From Nocardia anocheti (GTDB lineage Bacteria; Actinomycetota; Actinomycetes; Mycobacteriales; Mycobacteriaceae): a stretch of DNA of 64,000 bases. A model generated the notes under the pieces. That model made no database searches. It was not told where the DNA came from and worked only from the letters and a program-made list of their open reading frames with translations. Positions 45,648 through 52,900 of the stretch are shown in pieces; within the stretch, counting starts at the first letter, position 1, and every line of letters begins with the position of its first letter. The stretch is from positions 62,001 through 126,000 of the forward strand of contig NZ_JAQQFV010000003.1 of assembly GCF_029675105.1 (NCBI RefSeq), given 5' to 3'. The translations under genes were made by a program, and so were the position numbers.

Positions 45648-46649
45648 ATGACGATGACCACGGCAACGAAGCCCGGCGACCCCGAGTACAGCGATCCGAC
45701 CAGCGCAGGCTACGTCGAGGAGGGTCCTGCGCCACAGTGGCGATCCGCGCAGGACCCCGCGGCGGACCAGCCGGTCGAGGCGGGGCTGACGCTCGATCGC
45801 GTGCGCATCCACATCCCCGACATCTACCGTTCCCCGCGCAGGAAGCCCGCGCACCTGGCCGAGGCGCTGGACTTCTGGATGTTCGCCGGTGCGGCGGCGA
45901 ATGTGGCGATGCAGTTCGCGCACCAGGGCGTCGCCGCCGGGGTGATGGAGAGCCAGGTCGAATCCGGGGCGCTGATGGTGCATCCGTGGAAACGACTGCG
46001 GACCACGGCGGCCTATCTCGCGACGGCGGTGCTCGGCACCGACGAGGACAAGAAGGCCATGCGCGAGGCGGTCAATGTGGCGCACCGGCAGGTGCGGTCG
46101 CGGCCGGGCTCGAAGGTGAAGTACAACGCCTTCGACCGGCACCTGCAGATGTATGTGGCCGCGGCCATCTACATCGGCTTCGAGGACACCCACCAGCTGC
46201 TGCACGGCAAGATGTCCGACGACGAACTGGAGGCGTTCTATCAGGGCGCCGACACCTTCGGCACCACCCTGCAGGTGCATCCGGACATGTGGCCCGCGAC
46301 CCGCGCCGACTTCGACGCCTACTGGCTCGAGGCGTGCAAGGGCGTGGTGTGCGACGACGAATTCCGGGCCTATATCGACGATCTCGTGCACCTGCGGATG
46401 ATCCACTGGTCGCTGCGGATCCTGTTCGGCAGCCTGCTCGAGTTCCTCACCGCGGGTTTCCTGCCGCCGCACTTCCGCGACCAGATGGGCATCGAGTGGA
46501 ACGAGTCCGACCAGCGCCGCTTCGAGCACCTGTTCCTGTTCGTCGGGTTCGTGAACCGCTTCATCCCGAAGTTCATCCGGTTCGCGGGCACCCACGCCAT
46601 GATGCGCGATGTGCGCCGCCGCATCCGTAAGCAGAAGGCGCTCATCTGA
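45648..46649 (+). CDS. DUF2236 (oxygenase MpaB family) protein
   Basis: 333 aa; ATG 45648, or ATG 45654 six bases after AAGGA. Paralogue of the preceding gene with a longer N-terminus (about 60 aa, acidic, no signal). Shared blocks: AANVAMQFAHQGVAAGVMESQVESGAL, ATAVLGTDEDKKAMREAVNVAHRQVRSRPGSKVKYNAFD and FGTTLQVHPDMWP. It has its own motif-bearing promoter and a strong palindromic terminator. Likely a heme- or metal-dependent oxygenase on a hydrophobic substrate; unproven. Confidence 0.82.
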   Translation: MTMTTATKPGDPEYSDPTSAGYVEEGPAPQWRSAQDPAADQPVEAGLTLDRVRIHIPDIYRSPRRKPAHLAEALDFWMFAGAAANVAMQFAHQGVAAGVMESQVESGALMVHPWKRLRTTAAYLATAVLGTDEDKKAMREAVNVAHRQVRSRPGSKVKYNAFDRHLQMYVAAAIYIGFEDTHQLLHGKMSDDELEAFYQGADTFGTTLQVHPDMWPATRADFDAYWLEACKGVVCDDEFRAYIDDLVHLRMIHWSLRILFGSLLEFLTAGFLPPHFRDQMGIEWNESDQRRFEHLFLFVGFVNRFIPKFIRFAGTHAMMRDVRRRIRKQKALI

Positions 46650-46663
46650 TCCGCTGCACGGAG

Positions 46664-46697
46664 AAGGGGTGGTACCGCGATCGCGGTACCACCCCTT
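46664..46697. terminator. 34-bp perfect palindrome, bidirectional terminator
   Basis: The whole 34 bp is self-complementary with no spacer (centre between 46680 and 46681), flanked by AA and TT. It lies between the converging DUF2236 and secreted-protein genes. As RNA it folds into a long stem with a minimal loop. Its lack of a loop also allows cruciform formation or protein binding. Confidence 0.82.
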
Positions 46698-46712
46698 TCG
46701 GTGTGGCTCGGG

Positions 46713-47009
46713 TCAGTAGCGGGTGGGGCTACAGGGGTTGGCCGAGCCCGCGCCGGTGACCACATCGCAGATGCCGCCGGTGACCATCTGGATCGGGGTG
46801 ATGGCCAGCAGGACCAGGAATCCGACGAGGTCGCCGCGCTGGGCCAGGTCGACGGCGGATCGCGCGGCGTTCGAGCCGGAATCGACAGCGGCGGAACCGG
46901 TTCCGGCCTCGGCGACGGGAGTGGGTCCGGTCTGGGCCGCGGCGGCCGGTGCGGTGGCGAGCAGCGTCGCGGCCGCCAGGGTCGCGGCGAGGGTGATCGG
47001 AGAACGCAT
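46713..47009 (-). CDS. Small secreted protein downstream of lcp
   Basis: 98 aa. Sec-type signal peptide (LAATLAAATLLATAPAAAA, cleavage after AAA near residue 25), an Ala/Ser-rich segment, then a hydrophobic stretch (LVGFLVLLAITPIQMVTGGI) and two Cys (ICDVV and NPCSP) that may form a disulfide. AAAGGA precedes the ATG. Only 15 bp separate it from the lcp stop, so the two are co-transcribed. No family recognised. It could help contact the hydrophobic polymer or assist Lcp; inference only. Confidence 0.68.
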   Translation of the reverse strand: MRSPITLAATLAAATLLATAPAAAAQTGPTPVAEAGTGSAAVDSGSNAARSAVDLAQRGDLVGFLVLLAITPIQMVTGGICDVVTGAGSANPCSPTRY

Positions 47010-47024
47010 GGTGGGTGAGTCCTT

Positions 47025-48266
47025 TCAGCGGTGGGGCTGGGTCATGTCGCGGTTCATGGTCGGGATCTCGATGCTGATCGGCATGCGCAGTTCGGCCAGG
47101 TAGATCAGCGCGGCCTTGCGCAGGAACTCGTCGAGCAGCCAGTACGGATCGCCGATCGGCGGCACCGCCGTGAGCAGGCCCTCCCGCACGGCGATGAACG
47201 GTCCCCAGCTCAGCCGCAACAACGGGTCCCACACCGGTTCACGCGGAATGGCGAGCCCGTCGGCGATGGTGTCACCGAGCAGGAAGCGGGTGAACGCGCC
47301 CAGGATGGGCTTGCTCAGCAGGGCGAAGTCGATATTGGCGCCGAGGCCGAGCAGTCGATCGGCGAGTTTGACGCCCTCGGGGGTGACAGCGATGACGGGA
47401 TCGAGAACCTGCGCGGCCTGGGCATCGGCGGCGGGCCACGTGTTGGGGATGTACTCGTCACGCACGCCGAGCAGATGCGCGGCCACCTGCCAGGAGTGCA
47501 GGAATCCCGCCGACTCGTCGGCCGGGATCGGCACCCGCCACGCGGTCAGATGCTTCATGACGGTGGTCGGCAGGCTGTGCCAGGTGACCATGATGTCGTT
47601 CTGGCTGATCGGGATGTCCTCCTGGGCGGAGTTCACCCAGTGCGGGGACCGCGGCAGCAGATGCCGTACCGCGGCGTGCACGAGGCGGGTCTTCACACAG
47701 GTGACGATCATCTCCCCGTCGGCGGCATAGGCGTTCGCGTTGCCGATGTCGTAACCGAGCTTGGCGGTCTTGGTGATGCGGTCCTTCAGATCGTGTCCGC
47801 CCTTGGAGTAGTAGACCGCGCGGGCCTCCTTCGGGATGACGGTGCTCATCATGCCGCTGGCGAAGCCGTAGAGCACGCCCAGATACAGGCCGCGCTTCTT
47901 GTTGAACCGGATGGCGGCGTCGAGCTGACCGGGGTCGGTCCACTGCGGCAGCCGTCGGGCGTATTCCATGAAATCGCGCAGGTCCGAGGGCAATCCGGCG
48001 GGCAGCGGTTGGCCGTTGGTCCGCCAGGTCCGCAACAGTTCGTTGACCGCGGGGACCTCGCCCCGGTCGATGAGATTCGCGACCAGGGAATCGGCCTCGG
48101 GGTCCCACATCGTCATCGGATCGGCGCCCGCCCCGGTTCCGGCCACCGATCCGTCCGGTGACCAGGTCCACGGTTGCGCGCGGGCGGGTGCGGTCGCGGC
48201 GAAGGCGCCCACCGCGCCCAGGATTCCGCCGATTTTCATTGCGTCGCGCCTGTTGATCGCGTCCAT
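47025..48266 (-). CDS. lcp: Latex-clearing protein Lcp (rubber oxygenase)
   Basis: 413 aa from ATG 48266 (GAGGAG seven bases upstream; a longer frame to 48320 lacks a site). A Tat signal with twin Arg6-Arg7 ends in ARA at residue 30. The mature part (PWTWSPDGSVAGTG, DRGEVPAVNELL, VPIPADES, DEYIPNTWPAA) matches Lcp of Streptomyces sp. K30 closely. The residues known from LcpK30, Glu148, Arg164, Lys167, Thr168 and heme ligand His198, are present here as Glu147, Arg163, Lys166, Thr167 and His197. Lcp is a secreted heme b oxygenase that cuts poly(cis-1,4-isoprene) into oligo-isoprenoids with aldehyde and ketone ends. It is followed by a small secreted protein and preceded by a regulon motif. Confidence 0.93.
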   Translation of the reverse strand: MDAINRRDAMKIGGILGAVGAFAATAPARAQPWTWSPDGSVAGTGAGADPMTMWDPEADSLVANLIDRGEVPAVNELLRTWRTNGQPLPAGLPSDLRDFMEYARRLPQWTDPGQLDAAIRFNKKRGLYLGVLYGFASGMMSTVIPKEARAVYYSKGGHDLKDRITKTAKLGYDIGNANAYAADGEMIVTCVKTRLVHAAVRHLLPRSPHWVNSAQEDIPISQNDIMVTWHSLPTTVMKHLTAWRVPIPADESAGFLHSWQVAAHLLGVRDEYIPNTWPAADAQAAQVLDPVIAVTPEGVKLADRLLGLGANIDFALLSKPILGAFTRFLLGDTIADGLAIPREPVWDPLLRLSWGPFIAVREGLLTAVPPIGDPYWLLDEFLRKAALIYLAELRMPISIEIPTMNRDMTQPHR

Positions 48267-48331
48267 GACGCCACTCCTCGTCGAGTACGGTGCCCGGCCG
48301 GACGGTGAGCTCACACTCATTCCGTCGACCT

Positions 48332-48350
48332 CAGAATGGTGAGTAACTTA
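48332..48350 (+). promoter_or_regulatory. 19-bp regulon motif upstream of lcp
   Basis: CAGAATGGTGAGTAACTTA, 66 bp before the lcp start, on the strand opposite to lcp. One mismatch to the GAGAAT half. Confidence 0.7.
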
Positions 48351-48498
48351 ACACCAGGAGGTGGCGGTAAGCGGCGGATCGGGGATTCGCCCGCGAACGC
48401 GCACGTCAGGGCTGATCAACTCCCACTGACAAGGAATCGGTCGTGGATCGTCTCGGGAGCTGAATCGATGGAAGTTCCGGAAAACGTCTCTCTTAGGC

Positions 48499-48517
48499 AG
48501 AAATAGTCGGTAACTTA
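48499..48517 (+). promoter_or_regulatory. Degenerate regulon motif
   Basis: AGAAATAGTCGGTAACTTA keeps the GTAACTTA half at the right place; the first half is altered. Confidence 0.5.
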
Positions 48518-48552
48518 ACTCTCGTCACCCGGCCCCTGGTGACACAGAGAAA

Positions 48553-48581
48553 CGCCGGTGCAGGGGGTTCCTGCACCGGCG
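48553..48581 (-). terminator. Terminator of the membrane-protein operon
   Basis: 12-bp perfect stem (48553-48564 with 48570-48581), 5-nt loop, 22 bp beyond the stop of the gene at 48604. Confidence 0.8.
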
Positions 48582-48603
48582 CTTCTGGTGGGTATCGGGG
48601 GGT

Positions 48604-49746
48604 TTAGCCGGGAACGGCGGCCGCCGCTGTCGTCGGTGTGCTCGGGGCGTTTCGGGGCAGTGTGACCGTGGCGAGGACCGTCAGGGTCGCGACCACGAAG
48701 CAGGCCAGGGTGTACCAGAGATTGCCGATGGGATCACCGTTGGCGGTCTGTCCGTCGACGGCGTCGAAATACGCGGGCAGAGAGGCGATCCAGAGCACCG
48801 CGAACACGAGCAGATACACCACGCTGTAGCGCTGGACGAAGCGGTTGACGTACTCCACCGGCGCCGCGCCGTCGCGCAACTGCCGCCACCGGCGCACCAG
48901 TGCCACCCCCGCGACCACCGACAGTGTCAGCAGCTCCAGGGCGTAGACCACGCCGCGCACGGTGTCACCGGCCAGGCCGATCACCGTCGCGGGCAGCGGC
49001 AGCAGGAACGTGCCCACCGAGGCCAGCAGGCCGATGACCAGTGTGCGCCAGACCAATTCGACGCCACCGAAATGCCTGCCCGCCTCGACCTGACGGCCCA
49101 CGAAGTACTGCACGCAGAAGGCCAGCGACATCGGCCACAGCGCCGCGAAGACCACCACCGAGCCCATCGGCACGGCATCGAACATGGGCTGGTTGATGGG
49201 GTTGTCCACGGACCACTCCCACCAGCGCAGTTGTGGTCCCAGGTGGTCGAAGATCTCGTAGAACGCGTGATGGACGAACCCGACGCAGGCGGCGCCGACG
49301 AGGGTGCCGTACCGCCGGAACACACCCAGCATGCGGACCAGGCCGAAGGCCAGCGTGGCCATCAGCGGATAGATCGCCACGATGTAGAGCGGCAGGCGGC
49401 CCCAGAGGAAGTCGACGGTGAACACGTTGTGCGCGAACATCGTGTCGACGTGGTCCTCGATGCCGAACGCGGCCGGGAAGTACAGCGGCGGTTCGATGAC
49501 GAACAGATACGCCGTCGCGCCGAACCACAGCACGAGGTCGGTGGGGTCGCCCTTTCGGCGCAGCCGCGCGACCGCGAACCACAGGGCCAGCACGGCCCCG
49601 ACGACGATGGTGAGTTCCAGGACCGGCAGGGTCCAGTTCTCCAGGGCGAACGGGCCGCGGAACTCGACGAGTCCGCCCGCCTCCTCGCAGGAGAAGCCGA
49701 GTTCGGTGGCGAGTTCGGCGAAGGTGGGGGAGCAGTGTTCGGCCAT
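48604..49746 (-). CDS. Polytopic membrane protein of unknown function
   Basis: 380 aa with about eight hydrophobic segments (for example LELTIVVGAVLALWFAVA, LYIVAIYPLMATLAFGLV, VVVFAALWPMSLAFCVQYFVG, YSVVYLLVFAVLWIASLP). Conserved-looking polar elements between helices (FVHHAFYEIFDHLGPQLRWWEW) could bind metal. I do not recognise the family. It starts 9 bp after the PF10118 gene and is therefore in the same operon, divergent from a TetR gene. Confidence 0.7.
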   Translation of the reverse strand: MAEHCSPTFAELATELGFSCEEAGGLVEFRGPFALENWTLPVLELTIVVGAVLALWFAVARLRRKGDPTDLVLWFGATAYLFVIEPPLYFPAAFGIEDHVDTMFAHNVFTVDFLWGRLPLYIVAIYPLMATLAFGLVRMLGVFRRYGTLVGAACVGFVHHAFYEIFDHLGPQLRWWEWSVDNPINQPMFDAVPMGSVVVFAALWPMSLAFCVQYFVGRQVEAGRHFGGVELVWRTLVIGLLASVGTFLLPLPATVIGLAGDTVRGVVYALELLTLSVVAGVALVRRWRQLRDGAAPVEYVNRFVQRYSVVYLLVFAVLWIASLPAYFDAVDGQTANGDPIGNLWYTLACFVVATLTVLATVTLPRNAPSTPTTAAAAVPG

Positions 49747-49755
49747 GACGCGCTC

Positions 49756-50682
49756 CTAGGAGTTCACGGAATCGGCGGTGTACCACCGGGTCACGTCGTA
49801 GCCCTCGTCGTAGCGGCGGAACCACTCGTCGGCCAGGGCGGGCAGGTTCTCGTGCGCCGGATTGTGGTGCGGCATCTGGCTGCGGATGATGCCGCCCAGG
49901 GCGACGAGCTGTTCGCCCAGGCCCAGGTCGTCGAAGGCGCGCGGCATGGTGCCGTTGTCGGCGGGGCGCAGGCCGGGCAGCCAGCGGCGCAGAGTCTGGC
50001 CGCGGCGGTAGTTGGCGAACATCGACAGCGCGTCGACCTGGCGATCCGCCAGCGGCACATGCTCGTTGAAGCCCTCGCACGCCACCCGGATCACCCGCAG
50101 CACGTGCCGGAAGATCGACGGCGCCACCCGCATCCGGTACAACTCGCTGTCGACCACGGAGTTGAAGATGATCAGCGCCGAGCTGCGGTGCTCGACCTCC
50201 TCGACGAAGTGCCAGATGAACAGCGAGGCCACGCGGTCGTCACCGGGGGCGAACAGGGTGGCGTCGTTGTCGAGCATGAGTTTGAAGACCGGGGTGAAGG
50301 TGGCCTCGAGATCGGCGGTGTAGGCGAGCCGGTACTTCACCGGGGTGCTCGCGGTGAGCTGGTCGAACTCGCCGATCACCGCGTCGAGGGTCTGCTGCAG
50401 GCCGGGGTAGCGGCGGATCAGCGCCTTCACATGCTGGCGGTGGGCATTCGAGTGCTGGCCTTCCTGACGCATGAACGCGTCGGCCTCCTCGGCCACCTCG
50501 GGGTCGGTGATCTGCGGCTTCGCCTGGGTGATGAGCTGCACGATCATCTTCTCGAAGCCGATGGCCAGGAACGAGACCGCGTTGGCCATCGAGGAGAAGG
50601 CCGGATTCTCGGGGTTCCACAGGAACGGCACGTCGTAGTCGGAGAAGGCGAAGTCCATTTTGCGGACATGAAGATCGGTCAC
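49756..50682 (-). CDS. PF10118 family predicted metal-dependent hydrolase (ferritin-like)
   Basis: 308 aa from GTG 50682 (GAGGT eight bases upstream; ATG 50739 lies inside the operator). Two helix motifs carry the metal ligands: FMRQEGQHSNAHRQHV near residue 75 and FIWHFVEEVEHRSSALI near residue 160, a ferritin-like di-metal pattern. The family is annotated as metal-dependent hydrolase but reactions are unproven. First gene of a two-gene operon with a polytopic membrane protein; divergent from TetR. Confidence 0.78.
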   Translation of the reverse strand: MTDLHVRKMDFAFSDYDVPFLWNPENPAFSSMANAVSFLAIGFEKMIVQLITQAKPQITDPEVAEEADAFMRQEGQHSNAHRQHVKALIRRYPGLQQTLDAVIGEFDQLTASTPVKYRLAYTADLEATFTPVFKLMLDNDATLFAPGDDRVASLFIWHFVEEVEHRSSALIIFNSVVDSELYRMRVAPSIFRHVLRVIRVACEGFNEHVPLADRQVDALSMFANYRRGQTLRRWLPGLRPADNGTMPRAFDDLGLGEQLVALGGIIRSQMPHHNPAHENLPALADEWFRRYDEGYDVTRWYTADSVNS

Positions 50683-50734
50683 GGTGGTGTACCTCGTTGT
50701 CGGGCGCGCACGGGGCTGCTCGGATGGTGACGCA

Positions 50735-50764
50735 ATCATACGAATGAGTCATCGAGTGTATGAT
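50735..50764. promoter_or_regulatory. Inverted repeat, likely TetR operator
   Basis: ATCATAC (50735-50741) and GTATGAT (50758-50764) are perfect complements 16 bp apart, with an inner ATGA-G-TCAT. It lies between the PF10118 operon and the tetR gene at 50814, the normal place for a site controlling both. Confidence 0.65.
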
Positions 50765-50800
50765 CACTTTGACGGAATTCGCCCTGACCTGGGGTTGTGC

Positions 50801-50813
50801 TAGCGTCCAGTCG
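50801..50813 (+). promoter_or_regulatory. Leaderless -10 of the TetR gene
   Basis: TAGCGT (50801-50806) stands 7 bases before GTG 50814. A weak TTCGCC is 17 bp upstream. The same TAGCGT-N7-GTG layout is seen at 11843. Confidence 0.55.
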
Positions 50814-51431
50814 GTGGCGCGTAGACGTGGATGGGGCGGGAGCCCGCCGGGGGACGACGAGGAGGCCGCGCGCCGGATCATCGGCGCCGCAGTGGAACTC
50901 ATCGGCCGGACCGGGGCGGAGATCAGCATCGCCGATGTCGCCGAATCCCTCGGCGTCATCCGTCAGACCGTCTACCGGTATTTCCCCAGCGCCGATGCCC
51001 TGATGACGGCGGCGGCCATCGCCTCGGTCGACGGTTTCCTCGATCGCTTGGCCGCCCATGTGCGCGGCCTGCGCGATCCGGCCGAGGCGATGACCGAGGC
51101 GGTGGTCTACACGCTCACCGAGGTCCGCCGGACGCCGCACCTGGGCATCCTGCTGTCGAGTTCGTATTCGGCCAGCGCCCACACCGACAGCCTGACCTCC
51201 GAGGAGGCCCAGGCGTTCGGCATGACCATGATCGGGCGCTTCGACGTCGACTGGGCGGGCGCCGGGTACGACGAGCCCGCGCTGCGCGAACTGGTGGAGT
51301 ACGCGTTGCGCACCATGCAGTCGTTCTTCCTCTCACCGGGCGATCCGCCGCGCGGCGAGGACGAGTTGCGGCGCTATCTGCGCCGCTGGATGGGCACGGC
51401 GATCAGCGCGCAGACCGGCGAACCCGGCTGA
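50814..51431 (+). CDS. TetR family transcriptional regulator
   Basis: 205 aa from leaderless GTG 50814; an earlier ATG at 50760 would lie upstream of the promoter and in the operator. HTH at about residues 18-66 (ARRIIGAAVELIGRTGAEI, DVAESLGVIRQTVYRYFPSADAL). Helical ligand domain after it. Probably represses the divergent PF10118/membrane-protein operon and itself. Confidence 0.85.
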   Translation: MARRRGWGGSPPGDDEEAARRIIGAAVELIGRTGAEISIADVAESLGVIRQTVYRYFPSADALMTAAAIASVDGFLDRLAAHVRGLRDPAEAMTEAVVYTLTEVRRTPHLGILLSSSYSASAHTDSLTSEEAQAFGMTMIGRFDVDWAGAGYDEPALRELVEYALRTMQSFFLSPGDPPRGEDELRRYLRRWMGTAISAQTGEPG

Positions 51432-51452
51432 GTTCGCCGGTGGCGGTGTGGC

Positions 51453-52232
51453 TCAGCGCGCCTGCCATTCGGGCTTGCGCTTCTGCATGAACGCGAGGGT
51501 GCCCTCGCGGACGTCCTCAGTGCCCGCGACGGCGACGATCTCGCGGTTGCTCTGCTCCCAGGACGCGTCGTCGGCGAGCTTGCCGTCCACGATGCCCAGC
51601 GCCACCCGCTTGCTGGCCTGCACCGCCAGCGGCGCGTTGGCCGCGATCCGGCCCGCCAGTTCCAGTGCGGCGTCGAGCACCTGATCGGCGGGTACCACCC
51701 GGTTGATCATGCCCAGCTCCAGCGCGCGGGCCGCGGTGATCGGCTCGCCGGTCAGGATCATCTCCATGGCGACCTTGCGCGGCAGCTGCTCAGGCAGCCG
51801 GAACGCGCCACCCGCGGCGGCGAACAGGCCGCGCGCCACCTCGGGCAGGCCGAAGGTCGCCGTGTCGGCGGCGACGGCGAGGTCGCTGGCGAGGACGAGT
51901 TCGGTACCGCCACCGAGGGCGAAGCCGTTGACCGCCGCGATGGTCGGCTTGCTGATCGGGTGCCGGACGTAACCCGCAAGATTCCACTCCTCGTGGCCCG
52001 GCGCCAGGATCGATTCGCCGCGTCCGATCGCCTTGAGATCGGCACCGGCGCAGAAGGATCGGTCACCGGCGCCGGTGATGATCACCGCGCGCACCGTCGG
52101 ATCGGCCTCGGCCTGTTCGAGCGCGGCGCCCACCCCGGCGCTGACCTCGGCATCGACGGAGTTCATGGCCTGCGGCCGGTTGATGACGATGACGAGCACA
52201 TGCCCGCGCTGCTCGACCAGAACTGCGCTCAC
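51453..52232 (-). CDS. Enoyl-CoA hydratase (crotonase)
   Basis: 259 aa from GTG 52232 (AAAGGAG seven bases upstream). FCAGADLKAIG, then VNGFALGGGTELVLASDLAVA with the first catalytic Glu and FGLPEVARGLFAAAGG with the second: both hydratase Glu positions are filled, unlike the isomerase-like protein at 24868. A general EchA-type enzyme; no operon partners. Confidence 0.88.
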   Translation of the reverse strand: MSAVLVEQRGHVLVIVINRPQAMNSVDAEVSAGVGAALEQAEADPTVRAVIITGAGDRSFCAGADLKAIGRGESILAPGHEEWNLAGYVRHPISKPTIAAVNGFALGGGTELVLASDLAVAADTATFGLPEVARGLFAAAGGAFRLPEQLPRKVAMEMILTGEPITAARALELGMINRVVPADQVLDAALELAGRIAANAPLAVQASKRVALGIVDGKLADDASWEQSNREIVAVAGTEDVREGTLAFMQKRKPEWQAR

Positions 52233-52392
52233 GAATCGACTCCTTTGTCTGTACGGGCGGCCCGCCGACGGGCGGGCGTCTTCGACATCTACCACGCGCT
52301 CGCCACCGACAAGACGTTCGTCCCGGTCAGCGGGCTCGCGGCGCGGTGGCGTCGTAGGCTGCCGAGACGTCGCGAAAAAAGATTCGGCCGGG

Positions 52393-52420
52393 TGTCGATC
52401 CGTGCGGGTGCCCGTTCGAC
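52393..52420 (+). promoter_or_regulatory. ECF42-type promoter before the DGPF gene
   Basis: TGTCGA (52393-52398) and CGAC (52417-52420), spaced by 18, resemble the TGTCGA/CGA elements reported for ECF42 sigma targets. It stands 58 bp before the YCII/DGPF gene, whose partner is the adjacent ECF factor. Confidence 0.55.
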
Positions 52421-52477
52421 CTAGGGATGAACACCGGGCCCGGCAGTCGGGTCCGCACCGATCCGAGGGAGACCATC

Positions 52478-52897
52478 ATGAAGTACATGCTGATCATGCG
52501 TGCGACCGACGAAGCCTGGGCCGCCATGGAGAACGTCGCGTTCGACGAGATCCTGGAGACCATGGGCAAGTTCAACGACGAGCTGATCAACGCGGGGGTG
52601 CTCGTCGCCGCCGAAGGGCTCGCCGACGCGGCCGAGGGCGTGGTCGTCGACTACTCCTCGGAGACACCGGTGGTCACCGACGGACCGTACGGCGAGACCA
52701 AGGAACTGTTCGGCGGGTACTACATCCTCAATGTCGCCTCCCAGGAGGAGGCGATCGAGTGGGCCAAGCGGATGCCCTACGCCGGTCCCGGCACCAAGAC
52801 CGAGATCCGCCGGGTGAGCAGCATCGACGAGTTCCCGCAGGACAATGTGTGGATCCAGAAGGAACGCGCCTGGCGCGAGGCCACCGGCCAGCTCTGA
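52478..52897 (+). CDS. YCII-related DGPF-domain protein
   Basis: 139 aa from ATG 52478 (GAGGGAG upstream). MKYMLIMRATDEAW and VTDGPYGETKELFGGYYIL are the DGPF (YCII-like) hallmarks; in this copy the motif reads DGPY. GTKTEIRRVSSIDEF ends the domain. DGPF proteins are genetic partners of ECF42 sigma factors and usually their targets. Biochemical role unknown. The sigma gene starts 3 bp later. Confidence 0.85.
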   Translation: MKYMLIMRATDEAWAAMENVAFDEILETMGKFNDELINAGVLVAAEGLADAAEGVVVDYSSETPVVTDGPYGETKELFGGYYILNVASQEEAIEWAKRMPYAGPGTKTEIRRVSSIDEFPQDNVWIQKERAWREATGQL

Positions 52898-52900
52898 GCG

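Larger units (their letters stand above)
48267..48603. other. 337-bp upstream region of lcp
   Basis: It contains a clear regulon motif (48332-48350), a weak one (48499-48517) and the terminator hairpin of the membrane-protein gene (48553-48581). No open frame of quality is seen. Confidence 0.7.

Noticed and set aside
46664..46697. Insertion-sequence end or attachment site
   Set aside because: No transposase, no second copy in the window and no target duplication; position between convergent genes fits a terminator.
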